64,000 nt of DNA from Pandoraea communis (lineage in GTDB: Bacteria > Pseudomonadota > Gammaproteobacteria > Burkholderiales > Burkholderiaceae), in the NCBI RefSeq assembly GCF_902459745.1, contig NZ_CABPSJ010000002.1:620001-684000 (forward strand), read 5' to 3'. The notes below the pieces were generated by a model, which saw only the letters and a list, made by a program, of their open reading frames with translations, was not told the DNA's origin and ran no database searches. Positions 55,031-63,805 of this stretch are shown here, one piece after another (positions within the stretch are counted from its first letter, which is position 1; each line of letters opens with the position of its first letter). A program made the position numbers and the translations under genes.

Positions 55031-56108
55031 AGAAATGATCCAGAAGCGCGGGACGCGGCGCGCCGAGAATCCATGGCGCGATGGTTTCACAATGGGCAGC
55101 GGCCAGCGTGACGCCGCTGTGGCAGGTCGCGAGGAACGCACCCGGGCAAGCCTCGGAGGCCTCGTAGATCGGCAGACCGTCGGCCGTCATCACGCGCAAC
55201 GCCCCCCAGGCACGCACCACGCGCACGTTCTTGAGCAAAGGGAACGGCGCAATGCCGCGCCGCGCGATATCCGCGAGCACGTCCGGTGTCACGCCGTCGT
55301 TGAAGCCCACGTCTTCGGCCGAGTCGCCGAGCATCACCGAACCCTCGACGGTTTGGCGCACATAGATCGTGGGATACGAGAGAAACGGCTTGACGCGCTC
55401 GGTCACGAGAATCTGGCCCCGCAGCGGTTTAACCGGTGCGCTCAGCCCCACCATCGGCGCGAGATCGCGATTGCCGAGACCGGCGGCCAGCACTACGCGC
55501 CCGGCGTCGAACGACGTATCGCCCGTGCTCACGCGAAACGCGCTGCCGATCTGACGAATATCGGTCACACGCCCGTTCGGCGCATACTCGCCGCCCGCTT
55601 GTTCAAATGCGGCGAACAGCGCGCGCAACGTGTACAGCGGGCTGACGTGACCGTCGTTCGGGGAATAGATGCCGCCCGCCACATCGGAGCCGATTGCCGG
55701 CAGGCGCTCGGCCAGCGCGTCATGATCGAGCACTTCGTACACCAGCGCAGGCTCGGCTTCCTGCAACTTGCGCATGCTTTCGACCTTGACCGCCAGTTCC
55801 TCCGGTGTTTGCGCGATGTTGAAGCCGCCCGGCCGCTGAAAGCCGACGGACACGCCGGTGCGTGCGAACAACTCGTCGGCAAAGCCTTGCCATGTGTTGG
55901 CCGAGTGCAACGACCAGCGTGCATAGTCCGTGCAGGTACTGCCTTTACCCTGCACCCAGACCAGTCCGAAGTTGCCGCGTGCGGCACGCAGCGAATTATC
56001 TTCGCCATCGCAAACGACGACGCGTTGTCCGCGTTTGGCGAGCCCGTAGGCGATCGCCATGCCGACGAGGCCGCCGCCTATGACAGCGATATCGTATGTC
56101 TTTTGCAT
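55008..56108 (-). CDS. FAD-dependent amine/imino-acid oxidase, beta subunit type (OoxB/HcnC-like)
   Basis: 366 residues of the D-amino acid oxidase (DAO) superfamily. The N-terminal dinucleotide motif is VIGGGLVGMAIAYGLAKRG and the C-terminal FAD segment is GVTLAAAHCETIAPW. Internal stretches GLGNRDLAPMVGLSAPVKPLRGQILVTER are typical of glycine/sarcosine/opine oxidase-like proteins. It probably holds the active site for oxidation of a secondary amine. It starts 3 bp after the permease gene stop, and its end overlaps the ferredoxin-like gene. Confidence 0.91.
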   Translation of the reverse strand: MQKTYDIAVIGGGLVGMAIAYGLAKRGQRVVVCDGEDNSLRAARGNFGLVWVQGKGSTCTDYARWSLHSANTWQGFADELFARTGVSVGFQRPGGFNIAQTPEELAVKVESMRKLQEAEPALVYEVLDHDALAERLPAIGSDVAGGIYSPNDGHVSPLYTLRALFAAFEQAGGEYAPNGRVTDIRQIGSAFRVSTGDTSFDAGRVVLAAGLGNRDLAPMVGLSAPVKPLRGQILVTERVKPFLSYPTIYVRQTVEGSVMLGDSAEDVGFNDGVTPDVLADIARRGIAPFPLLKNVRVVRAWGALRVMTADGLPIYEASEACPGAFLATCHSGVTLAAAHCETIAPWILGAPRPALLDHFYAKRFAA

Positions 56109-56111
56109 GTT

Positions 56112-56927
56112 TTAGTGATTTCCAACCAGAACCTTGTTCAGTCCATAGATGCGATCGAGCAGCAACATCACCGCCAGCGTCAGCCCGATAAGCAGCGTCG
56201 AGATCGCCGCCACGCTCGGATCGACCGTCTCGCTCATGTTCATGTAGATGCGCACCGGCAGCGTGATCGTCGTGGGCGACGTGACGAAGATCGTGGCCGT
56301 CAGCTCATCGAAACTGTTGATGAACGCCAGCACCCAGCCGCCCGCCACCCCCGGCAGAATCGCCGGCAACGTGATGCGGCGAAATGTCGTCCAGCGTCCT
56401 GCGCCGAGCGAGCGCGCTGCACGCTCCGCTTCGTCGGCCTGCCCGACGAGCGCCGACATGATAAGGCGCAGCGCGTACGGGAAGATCAGCAGCGCATGGC
56501 AAGCCACGAGGCTCACGAACGATCCGCCCATATCGAGCAGCGTGAACAGCCGCAGGAGGGCAATGCCCAATACCACCGGCGGAATCATCAACGGCGAGAG
56601 CAAGAACGAATTGATCGCATCCCGCCCCGGGAAACGGTAGCGTGCCAGCCCCATCGCCGTGGGCACCGCCAACGCCGTCGACACGCTGGCCGATGTCACA
56701 CCCAGCCACAGACTTGTGCGCAGCGCCGACTGGAAGTCCTCATCGCCCATCAACGACGAAAACCAACGCAGTGAAAAGTGCGCCGTCGGGATCGACAGGA
56801 AGTTGTCCGGCGTGAACGCGACCAGACACACCACGACCAGCGGCGCGAGGATGAAGACGAGGAACAGCACATGGAACGCGAGCGCCACCGCACCGTTACG
56901 GTCGTACTGAGGATCTTGCCGATTCAT
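56112..56927 (-). CDS. ABC transporter permease, polyamine/opine type (PotC-like)
   Basis: 271 residues, six membrane helices, with the binding-protein-dependent permease EAA loop EAERAARSLGAGRWTTFRRITLPAI that docks on the ATPase. The N-terminus FILAPLVVVCLVAFTPDNFLSIPTAHFSLRWF is the PotC/PotI type. It forms the channel with the PotB-like permease, which ends 12 bp before this start. Confidence 0.92.
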   Translation of the reverse strand: MNRQDPQYDRNGAVALAFHVLFLVFILAPLVVVCLVAFTPDNFLSIPTAHFSLRWFSSLMGDEDFQSALRTSLWLGVTSASVSTALAVPTAMGLARYRFPGRDAINSFLLSPLMIPPVVLGIALLRLFTLLDMGGSFVSLVACHALLIFPYALRLIMSALVGQADEAERAARSLGAGRWTTFRRITLPAILPGVAGGWVLAFINSFDELTATIFVTSPTTITLPVRIYMNMSETVDPSVAAISTLLIGLTLAVMLLLDRIYGLNKVLVGNH

Positions 56928-56939
56928 ATGCCCTCCTCC

Positions 56940-57878
56940 TCAGCCGAGACGACGCGTGAAGCGCTTCTCGAGTGCGCGGTTATACCCGCTGATGATGGCC
57001 ACATTGACGATCAGCAGCACGATGGCGATGGCAGCGCCCAGCGGCCAGTTCAGCGTGCCGAGAAATTCGTCGTAAGCCGTGGTCGCTACGACTTTCAGGC
57101 GGCGTCCACCAATGAGCGCAGGTGTGGCGAAGGCGCTCGCCGTCAGCGCGAACACGATCAGGCTGCCCGAGAGAATGCCCGGCGTAATCTGCGGAAGCAC
57201 CACGCGCCACATCACCGTCGCGCGTCCTGCACCGAGCGAGCGCGCGGCGTGCGCCACCGCCGGGTCGAGCCGGGTGAGCGAGGTCCACACCGACAGCACC
57301 ATGAGCGGCACGAGCACGTGGACGAGCGCCACCGTGACCGCGCCCATCGTGAAGAGCATCTGCAACGGATGATCGACGAGCCCCAGCTTCACGAGCACCG
57401 CGTTCACGAGCCCTTCACGCCCTAGCAAGATCGACCAGCCGAGCGTGCGCACGACGACCGAGATCAGCAGCGGCCCGAGCACCAGCACCAGACAGAGCGA
57501 ACGCCACGGATCGCGCATGCGGAACAGGAAATATGCCTCGGGCACACCGACCAGCACACACAGAAGCGTCACACCAACAGACAGCAGCAACGTGCGCAGG
57601 AAGATCTCGTAGAAATAGCTGTCCGTCAGAATGTCGACATAGTGCTGCAACGAGACTGTCGGCAGAATCCCCCCCAGATTCGGATCGAAACCATGCAGGC
57701 TCAGCACGAACGTCAGTACGAGCGGCACCGCCAGCAGCACGAGGAAATAAATCGTCGCCGGCATGACCAGCGCCCAGGCGGCCCGCCGCTGGCTGGCGAT
57801 CTCGGGCGAGACCGTCGCGGCCGCATTCGCGTCCGGCACGGCGGGGACGCCCGATGGCCTAGACGTCGCGGCGTTCAT
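56940..57878 (-). CDS. ABC transporter permease, polyamine/opine type (PotB-like)
   Basis: 312 residues with six or so membrane helices, PotB/PotH type (LALPATIYFLVLLAVPLVLTF region and the EAA loop VAHAARSLGAGRATVMWRVVLPQI). A polar N-terminus of about 35 residues precedes the first helix. The start overlaps the ATPase stop by 4 bp (ATGA), so the genes are coupled. Confidence 0.92.
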   Translation of the reverse strand: MNAATSRPSGVPAVPDANAAATVSPEIASQRRAAWALVMPATIYFLVLLAVPLVLTFVLSLHGFDPNLGGILPTVSLQHYVDILTDSYFYEIFLRTLLLSVGVTLLCVLVGVPEAYFLFRMRDPWRSLCLVLVLGPLLISVVVRTLGWSILLGREGLVNAVLVKLGLVDHPLQMLFTMGAVTVALVHVLVPLMVLSVWTSLTRLDPAVAHAARSLGAGRATVMWRVVLPQITPGILSGSLIVFALTASAFATPALIGGRRLKVVATTAYDEFLGTLNWPLGAAIAIVLLIVNVAIISGYNRALEKRFTRRLG

Positions 57879-58981
57879 GCGCCCTCCTGCACGAGACGCA
57901 GCGCGTCATCGGCCCAATCGAGCCCTACCGCCTCGCCATCGTTCGCGGCAACGACACCGTCATTCGATACGAGCACTCGCAGTTCACCGAGCGCCGTGGA
58001 CACCGTGAGCACCCAGTGATTGCCGTGGAAGCTACGCTGCCCCACGCGGCCGGCGAGCCGGCCCGCCGTCGCCGACGTCAGGCGAATGCGCTCGGGCCGC
58101 AAGCTGAACGTTGCCGGGCCGCTCGCCCCCTTCGCCCCGGTTGCCCCACTCGCGCCGCCCGCCAACACTGGGCCCGCGTGCGCAGGCGACACGGCGAGCC
58201 GGTGCCCTTGCGCATCGAGCACGGCCACGCCGCCGCGCATGTCGAGGTGACCGGTGATGAGATTGGTCTGCCCGATGAAGTGCGCAGCGAACGTGGCCTG
58301 CGGGTCTTCGTATACGTCGTGCGGCGTATCGATACGCACCACACGTCCGGCGTTGAGCAACACCACGCGATCGCTGATGGCGAGCGCCTCGGCCTGATCG
58401 TGCGTGACCATGATGGTGGTCGTGCCGACCTTGCGCTGAATGGCGCGCAACTCGTCCTGCATCTGCTCGCGCAGCTTCGCGTCGAGGTTCGACAGAGGCT
58501 CGTCGAGCAGCAGCACGGGCGGCGCGATCACCAGCGCCCTGGCGAGCGCCACACGCTGACGCTGACCGCCCGAGAGTTCGCGGGGGTAGCGCTGCGCATG
58601 CTGGCCGAGGTGCACCAGCTCCAGAGCGTCCTGCACACGGCGTTGCTTCTGCGCAGGGTCCACGCGGCGCATGTCGAGACCGAAAGCCACGTTCTGCGCC
58701 ACGGTCATGTGCGGAAACAGCGCGTAGCTCTGGAACACGATACCGAGGCCGCGTTTTTCCGGCGGCACCGGTGTGAGGTCGCGGCCCTCGAGCAGAATGC
58801 GGCCCGTGCTCGGGGCGACGAACCCGGCGATCATCTGCAACGTGGTGGTCTTGCCGCAACCGGACGGGCCGAGCAGGGAGATGAACTCGCCCTGCTCGAT
58901 CGAAAGATCGACGCCCTCGACCGCGACGGTGTCGCCAAAGCGTTTGCCGAGTTGCTCGAGACGCAAATATGGAGTGCTCAT
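57875..58981 (-). CDS. ABC transporter ATPase, polyamine/opine type (PotA-like)
   Basis: 368 residues from ATG 58981 (MSTPYLRLEQLGKRFGDTVA). Walker A GPSGCGKTT, signature ELSGGQRQRVALARALV and Walker B VLLLDEPLSNLDAK are followed by a TOBE-type C-terminal domain from about residue 285 (FSLRPERIRLTSATAGRLAG). A Gly/Ala-rich insertion (GGASGATGAKGASGP) lies in the linker and is probably flexible. It drives the PotB/PotC-like permeases. The longer upstream frame is not conserved-looking. Confidence 0.94.
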   Translation of the reverse strand: MSTPYLRLEQLGKRFGDTVAVEGVDLSIEQGEFISLLGPSGCGKTTTLQMIAGFVAPSTGRILLEGRDLTPVPPEKRGLGIVFQSYALFPHMTVAQNVAFGLDMRRVDPAQKQRRVQDALELVHLGQHAQRYPRELSGGQRQRVALARALVIAPPVLLLDEPLSNLDAKLREQMQDELRAIQRKVGTTTIMVTHDQAEALAISDRVVLLNAGRVVRIDTPHDVYEDPQATFAAHFIGQTNLITGHLDMRGGVAVLDAQGHRLAVSPAHAGPVLAGGASGATGAKGASGPATFSLRPERIRLTSATAGRLAGRVGQRSFHGNHWVLTVSTALGELRVLVSNDGVVAANDGEAVGLDWADDALRLVQEGA

Positions 58982-59003
58982 GACGCTTGTGATCCCTTGC
59001 GCC

Positions 59004-60068
59004 TTAACGCTCGATCTGACGGTTCCAGCGCTGCGTCCACTCGGCGCGCTTGGCATTGACGATGTCCCAGTCGACACGTACGAGCTTGTCGATCTGCGCG
59101 GGCGACGGCACACGTGCCGCAACGGCCATCGACAGTTGGGTCTTCTTGTTGGACGGCGCAACCCCCTGGCTTTCGGCGAGGATGGCTTGCGTCTGCGGCG
59201 AGAGAATCGTCTGAATGAACTTCTGCGCAAGCGCGTCGTTGGCCGACTTATCGACTGCACACATCGCCATGCTAAGGGCTACCGCGCCTTCCTTCGGATA
59301 CACGAATTCGACCGGAATGCCCTGCTGACGCAGCGCTTGCACGCGGCCGTTGCCCCATACGGCGATGCCGACTTCATCCGCCTGGAACAGCTCGGCGATC
59401 TTGCCCGGCGACGGATCGAACGACAGCACGTTCGGCGCAATCTTCTCCATCTCACGGAAACCCGGATCGATGTTGGCGTCGCTGCCGCCGTTGAGTTTCG
59501 ACTCGACGAGCAACGCATGCAAGCCGTAGGTGTTCTTGATGCTCGGCATCACGAGCTTGCCCTTGTACTTCGGATCGGAGAGCTCTTTCCACGACGTTGG
59601 CGCGGGCCAGCCCTTCGACTGGAACAGACGCGTGTTGTAGGCGATCCCCGTCGCGATCAGCCCGGCTGCCACGGCATTGCCGCTCTTGAATCTCGCGATG
59701 TCGTAAAGATCCTGATAAACCGGTGCGTCGGCGAGCTTGCCGCAGAAGCCCATCTGGATGGCCTGATACATCGGACCGTCGTCAAGGAAGACCACGTCCA
59801 TGCCGGCCTTGCCCTTCTGCGCCTGAAGCTTGGCGAGGGTCGTCGTCGAATCGCCCGGCACGATCACCACCTTGGTGCCGGGGTTCGCCCGTTCGAAACC
59901 GGGAATGACGTCCTTCTTGAGCATCTGTTCAAACGAACCGCCATAGGCGCCGACGTACAGCGTCGTGTCGGCATAAGCGGTCGTGGCACCGAGTACCAGT
60001 CCGGCAGCACCGATCGATACGGCGGCGCGGCCAAGCTTGCGAAGCGTTTGGGGAACGACAGTCTTCAT
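59004..60068 (-). CDS. ABC transporter substrate-binding protein, polyamine/opine type
   Basis: 354 residues with a signal peptide (RAAVSIGAAGLVLGATTAYAD). Mature start TLYVGAYGGSFEQMLKKDVIPGFERANPGTKV matches the PotD/IdiA-like solute-binding fold used for opines, putrescine and related amines. It is the first gene of the operon (59004 to 52877) and probably delivers the compound oxidised by the FAD complex. Upstream is a LysR gene and a T-N11-A box. Confidence 0.92.
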   Translation of the reverse strand: MKTVVPQTLRKLGRAAVSIGAAGLVLGATTAYADTTLYVGAYGGSFEQMLKKDVIPGFERANPGTKVVIVPGDSTTTLAKLQAQKGKAGMDVVFLDDGPMYQAIQMGFCGKLADAPVYQDLYDIARFKSGNAVAAGLIATGIAYNTRLFQSKGWPAPTSWKELSDPKYKGKLVMPSIKNTYGLHALLVESKLNGGSDANIDPGFREMEKIAPNVLSFDPSPGKIAELFQADEVGIAVWGNGRVQALRQQGIPVEFVYPKEGAVALSMAMCAVDKSANDALAQKFIQTILSPQTQAILAESQGVAPSNKKTQLSMAVAARVPSPAQIDKLVRVDWDIVNAKRAEWTQRWNRQIER

Positions 60069-60200
60069 CGAGAAGCTCCTTGCGTGATGCAGTGTTATGT
60101 GATGTTATGGCCCGGCATTACGAAAAAAATCAAACTATTGCGTGGTTTTCGTAGAGTCATTTTCGACACACTCACCGTCAAATCACTTTTTTTAACCCAA

Positions 60201-60219
60201 CCATACGCAAATGTTATGG
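60201..60219. promoter_or_regulatory. LysR-type T-N11-A box
   Basis: CCATA (60201-60205) and TATGG (60215-60219) are inverted with the exact T-N11-A spacing of LysR sites. The nine-base half ATGTTATGG recurs at 60102-60110 near the binding-protein gene, which fits a recognition plus activation site pair between the divergent genes. Confidence 0.6.
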
Positions 60220-60241
60220 GGGTGGTGCAGATGAGGTTTCG

Positions 60242-61132
60242 ATGAAGATCCGGCAGTTGGAGGCATTTCGCGCGCTGATCCTGCGCCAGACGGTCACCCG
60301 CGCGGCCGACATGCTTCACATCTCGCAACCGGCGGTCACGCGCCTGATCAACGATCTGGAAGCCGACGTAGGGTTTTCCTTATTCGACCGAATCAACGGC
60401 CGGTTGAACCCGACGCCCGAAGCGTTGGTGCTGTTCGAGGAAGTGGAGCGCTCGTTTGCGGGCATCGACCGCATTGCGCAAACCGCCGAGCAGATCAAGT
60501 CGCTGCGGCGCGGCTCGCTGCATATCGCAGGCGCGCCTGCCCTCGCGCTGGAATTCCTGCCGAGGACCTTGACCGGCTTCATGCGCGAGCATCCGGGTGT
60601 CAGCACCACGCTGCTGATTCACGCGTCGAGCATCGTGGTGGATATGGTGGTCGGGCGCCGTTGCGACGTCGGTTTCATCGCCCATCCGCTCACCCATGCC
60701 GGCGTGAACGTCGAGACGCTGCACCGTGCCCCCATGCGGTGCATCCTGCCGCTCGGCCATCGCCTCGCTAACCGAGATGTGATCCATCCCGAAGATTTGC
60801 GCGACGAGTCGTTTGTGTCGTATCCGAAGGAATTCGATGGGCGGATGTATATCGACCGCATCTTCGCCGAGCGGCAGATCGACCGGGTGATGAGTGCGGA
60901 GTCGCAATTGTCCGCAGCGATTTGCGTGCTGGTGCAACACGGCGCGGGGGTGGCGATCATCGATCAGATCACGGCCCGGTATGCCGCGGGGCGCGTCGTC
61001 GTCAAACCGTTCGAGCCGACCGTCTTATCGGGCTTCTCGCTCGTCACCTCGACACAGCACCCGCCCTCGCAACTCGCGAAAGCCTTCGTCGACTATACGA
61101 AGCAGCGCATGATCGAGCAGTTCGGCGATTGA
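60242..61132 (+). CDS. LysR-family transcriptional regulator
   Basis: 296 residues. The winged HTH (MKIRQLEAFRALILRQTVTRAADMLHISQPAVTRLINDLE in order) is followed by an effector domain (RGSLHIAGAPALALEFLPRTLTGF). It belongs to the group near NocR/OccR-like regulators of opine or amino acid catabolism by order of motifs. It is divergent from the ABC importer/FAD dehydrogenase operon and lies next to a T-N11-A box, so it is its probable activator. The co-inducer would be the imported amine (inference). Confidence 0.92.
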   Translation: MKIRQLEAFRALILRQTVTRAADMLHISQPAVTRLINDLEADVGFSLFDRINGRLNPTPEALVLFEEVERSFAGIDRIAQTAEQIKSLRRGSLHIAGAPALALEFLPRTLTGFMREHPGVSTTLLIHASSIVVDMVVGRRCDVGFIAHPLTHAGVNVETLHRAPMRCILPLGHRLANRDVIHPEDLRDESFVSYPKEFDGRMYIDRIFAERQIDRVMSAESQLSAAICVLVQHGAGVAIIDQITARYAAGRVVVKPFEPTVLSGFSLVTSTQHPPSQLAKAFVDYTKQRMIEQFGD

Positions 61133-61270
61133 GCCAGCGGCCCCGCTTGCACAGCCCTTGCCTGACACACCGCACGATTGAGACACGCTTGGCCAACAGC
61201 GATAGCCCAACCCCATAAATCGCAAAATCGGCAAATCGTCCGACGATACATTGGCGTCCAAGGAGCGCAA

Positions 61271-62104
61271 ATGAAACCCGAGACCCGTCTTCGATATGCC
61301 CAACGCATGGAGCCCGTGCTGGCATGGCTTGCCAGTCATCCGGACAGTACGCCGGATCTGTACCACCTCGCGGAGTTGGCATGTCTGTCGCCGTATCACT
61401 TTCATCGGATCTACCGCGCATTGCTCGGTGAGACGGTGAACGCCACGGTGCAGCGCATTCGCATGCATCGTGCGGCGGTGGCATTGGCCGGGTCTGAGGA
61501 TTCGATGCGTGTTGTGGCGTCGCGGGCCGGCTATGCGTCGGATGCGGCCTTCAACCGGGCCTTCGGCACGTTCTTCGGCATGCCGCCGGGACGCTACCGC
61601 GACGCTCGCTCCGGCCCCATCGATCCCAAGGAGCTCATCATGTATCCGATCGCCGTCGAGTCGTTCCCCGCCACAACCCTCGCCGTGCTCAAGCACAGCG
61701 GCAGCTATCAGGAAATCGGCCCCGTGTTCGTGCGCGCGTTCATGCTCGCGTCGGCCCACGGGCTGGCCCACCCCGACGCCACCGGCTTCGGGGTCTACCT
61801 CGACGATCCCGAACAGGTACCCGTCGAACAATTGCGTTCATTAGCGGGCGTGTCCGTACCCGCCGGCGCCGATGTCGGCAAGGATCTGGAACGCTTCGAG
61901 ATTCCCGCCGGGCGCTGTGCGGTATTGACGTACACCGGGCCGTATAACGAGATGAACCGGCCTTATCAGTGGCTGTTTTCGGAATGGCTGCCAAACAGTG
62001 GCCTGGAGCCCGCCGACTTCCCGATGTTCGAGCAATATCTCAACGATCCCCGCTCGACGCCTCCGGCGCAGTTGCGCACCCGGATCTGTCTGCTGGTGAA
62101 ATGA
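61271..62104 (+). CDS. AraC-family regulator with GyrI-like effector domain
   Basis: 277 residues from ATG 61271, with AGGAG at 61261-61265. The AraC double HTH is N-terminal (LYHLAELACLSPYHFHRIYRALLG, MRVVASRAGYASDAAFNRAFGTFFGMPPGRYR), and the C-terminal half is a GyrI-like small-molecule domain (VESFPATTLAVLKHSGSYQEI, FEIPAGRCAVLTYTGPYNEM, FPMFEQYLNDPRSTPPAQLRTRICLLVK). Same order as Rob-like/SbmC fusions. The 3' end overlaps the mnmH 3' end by 65 bp on the other strand. Confidence 0.92.
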   Translation: MKPETRLRYAQRMEPVLAWLASHPDSTPDLYHLAELACLSPYHFHRIYRALLGETVNATVQRIRMHRAAVALAGSEDSMRVVASRAGYASDAAFNRAFGTFFGMPPGRYRDARSGPIDPKELIMYPIAVESFPATTLAVLKHSGSYQEIGPVFVRAFMLASAHGLAHPDATGFGVYLDDPEQVPVEQLRSLAGVSVPAGADVGKDLERFEIPAGRCAVLTYTGPYNEMNRPYQWLFSEWLPNSGLEPADFPMFEQYLNDPRSTPPAQLRTRICLLVK

Positions 62105-63143
62105 GTGCGAGCAAGGCCTGCGCCTGCGCGCGCAGGTCTTGCGCCCCCGGATGGAACCCGAACGGGATGGCTGTCGCCAGCCCCGGCAGCATCTTTCGAG
62201 CGCTTCGCGAATACGCGGGATCGTAGTGTCTCGTGATGAGCGCTTCCGACAGTTCTCGTTGCTGTCCAGCGTCGAACAACGCGAGCCATTGATCGATGAC
62301 GGCGCGTCCGTGAAGCGGCACCAGCCGAAGCAGTTGTGTGCGGAAGTGGCCCGGCAACGCCAACAAATGGCCGTACTCCTGCAGCAACAGATCGACACGC
62401 TCCTCGAGAGAAACGCTCACCTCGACACAGACCGTCGAGCCGCGCAGCGAAGTCATCAGCGACTCGGGCAGGGTAATGCGCCCGATCCGGCGGCTCTCCG
62501 CTTCGACGAACACCGGCCGCTTCGGGTCGAAACCACGCAACGCGCCGATCAACGCGGTATCGAACGATTTCTGCGAGGGCTGCGGCACGTCCGGCATTGC
62601 GCCCAGCACGGAACCGCGATGCATGGCGAGCGCCTCGAGATCGAGTACCTGAGCCCCTGAGTCGTCCAGCGCATGCAGCAGGCGAGTCTTGCCGCTGCCC
62701 GTGTGCCCCGCCAGCACGATGTAATCAAGCGTGGGCGGCAGCGCGTCGAGCGACGCCACGACATCACGCCGGTAGGCCTTGTAACCGCCTTCGAGCTGGC
62801 GTGCGCGCCAACCAATCTTGTTCATGATGACGGTCATCGACTCGGAACGCATGCCGCCTCGCCAACAATAGACGAGCGCACGCCAATTGCGCGGCCGGTC
62901 GGCGAAAGTCGTCTCGAGATGCGTGGCGATGTTGCGCGCGACCATGGCCGCGCCCACGCGCGAGGCATCAAATGGGGACACCTGCTTGTACATCGTGCCG
63001 ACGATTACCCGTTCCTCGTTGCTGAGCACCGGCGCATTGATGGCGCCGGGGATGTGGTCGTCGGCGAATTCGAGCGGGGTGCGAACATCGATGATTTCGT
63101 CGAAGTCGCCGGCGCTTTCCAGGGGAACGCGGAGGAAGTTCAT
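62040..63143 (-). CDS. mnmH: tRNA 2-selenouridine synthase (SelU)
   Basis: 367 residues from ATG 63143 (MNFLRVPLESAGDFDEIIDV). An N-terminal rhodanese domain with the catalytic Cys93 (LVYCWRGGMRS) is followed by a P-loop domain with Walker A GHTGSGKT (about 146-153). MnmH replaces sulfur by selenium, through a geranylated intermediate, in 2-thiouridine at the tRNA wobble base. The start overlaps the stop of the TPR-like lipoprotein gene by 4 bp. The C-terminal 20 residues lie in the overlap with the convergent AraC gene. Confidence 0.95.
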   Translation of the reverse strand: MNFLRVPLESAGDFDEIIDVRTPLEFADDHIPGAINAPVLSNEERVIVGTMYKQVSPFDASRVGAAMVARNIATHLETTFADRPRNWRALVYCWRGGMRSESMTVIMNKIGWRARQLEGGYKAYRRDVVASLDALPPTLDYIVLAGHTGSGKTRLLHALDDSGAQVLDLEALAMHRGSVLGAMPDVPQPSQKSFDTALIGALRGFDPKRPVFVEAESRRIGRITLPESLMTSLRGSTVCVEVSVSLEERVDLLLQEYGHLLALPGHFRTQLLRLVPLHGRAVIDQWLALFDAGQQRELSEALITRHYDPAYSRSARKMLPGLATAIPFGFHPGAQDLRAQAQALLALISPADRSGCATAPEASSGDR

Positions 63144-63781
63144 CGTGCCCCCGCCGCCAGTTGGCCACAATGCGCGCCGTACGGCGTGCGCGAACTCGCC
63201 TGCCCCGGTGGCGCGTCGTCCAGACCGGCGCGCACCTTCGCCGCACGGTCAATGATGCGGGTGGCGGCTTCGGCATCGCCCGCGCCGCCTAACGCCAGCG
63301 CGTAATCGTCGAGTACCTCGACGTACGCGTACGGCACCTTGCGCGCCGCCTCCATGCGATCGAGCGAACCCAGCGCCCGGCCGAAGTACTTCGCCGATTG
63401 TGAAAATTGCCGCTGCACCAGCGACAGCCGCGCCAGCTCGATGAGTGCCGGATACCGATAACGGGCTGTCAGAATATCGAGATCGTAAGCGAGGCTCAGC
63501 TCTCGTTCGGCCTCGGTGTAGTAGCAGGTCACGCCCAGCGCCCGGCCGTAGTCGAAGTGAATGGCCGCGCGTTGCGATGCCGGCCAGCCCGATTGATCGG
63601 CCACCAGTACCGCCTGCCCGAAGGCGCGTCGCGCGCCATCCCAGTCGCCACGCACTTCAGCCGCGCCTCCCAGTGCGGCATAGTCGGGACCGGACGGCCT
63701 GCGCTCGGGCGCGCTGCACCCGGCACTCAACACACCGCCGAGCGCGCACACCATGGCCAACCACATCGAAGATCGAATCAT
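63140..63781 (-). CDS. TPR-like lipoprotein
   Basis: 213 residues with a lipoprotein signal (VLSAGCSAPE, Cys22). Repeated helical pairs follow (GGAAEVRGDWDGARRAFGQAV, FDYGRALGVTCYYTEAERELSLAY, LARLSLVQRQFSQSAKYFGRAL, LDDYALALGGAGDAEAATRI) which look like three to four TPR units. Membrane-anchored and probably in protein-protein contacts. The end overlaps the mnmH start by 4 bp, so they are coupled, which is unusual as function is not obviously linked. Confidence 0.85.
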   Translation of the reverse strand: MIRSSMWLAMVCALGGVLSAGCSAPERRPSGPDYAALGGAAEVRGDWDGARRAFGQAVLVADQSGWPASQRAAIHFDYGRALGVTCYYTEAERELSLAYDLDILTARYRYPALIELARLSLVQRQFSQSAKYFGRALGSLDRMEAARKVPYAYVEVLDDYALALGGAGDAEAATRIIDRAAKVRAGLDDAPPGQASSRTPYGAHCGQLAAGAR

Positions 63782-63805
63782 CGGAAAAAGGACACTGCCG
63801 GAAAA

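Noticed and set aside
53268-56774. 1168-residue open frame on the plus strand opposite the FAD dehydrogenase operon
   Set aside because: It crosses four real genes on the other strand, is Arg/His-rich and without any recognisable domain, so it is a composition artefact.
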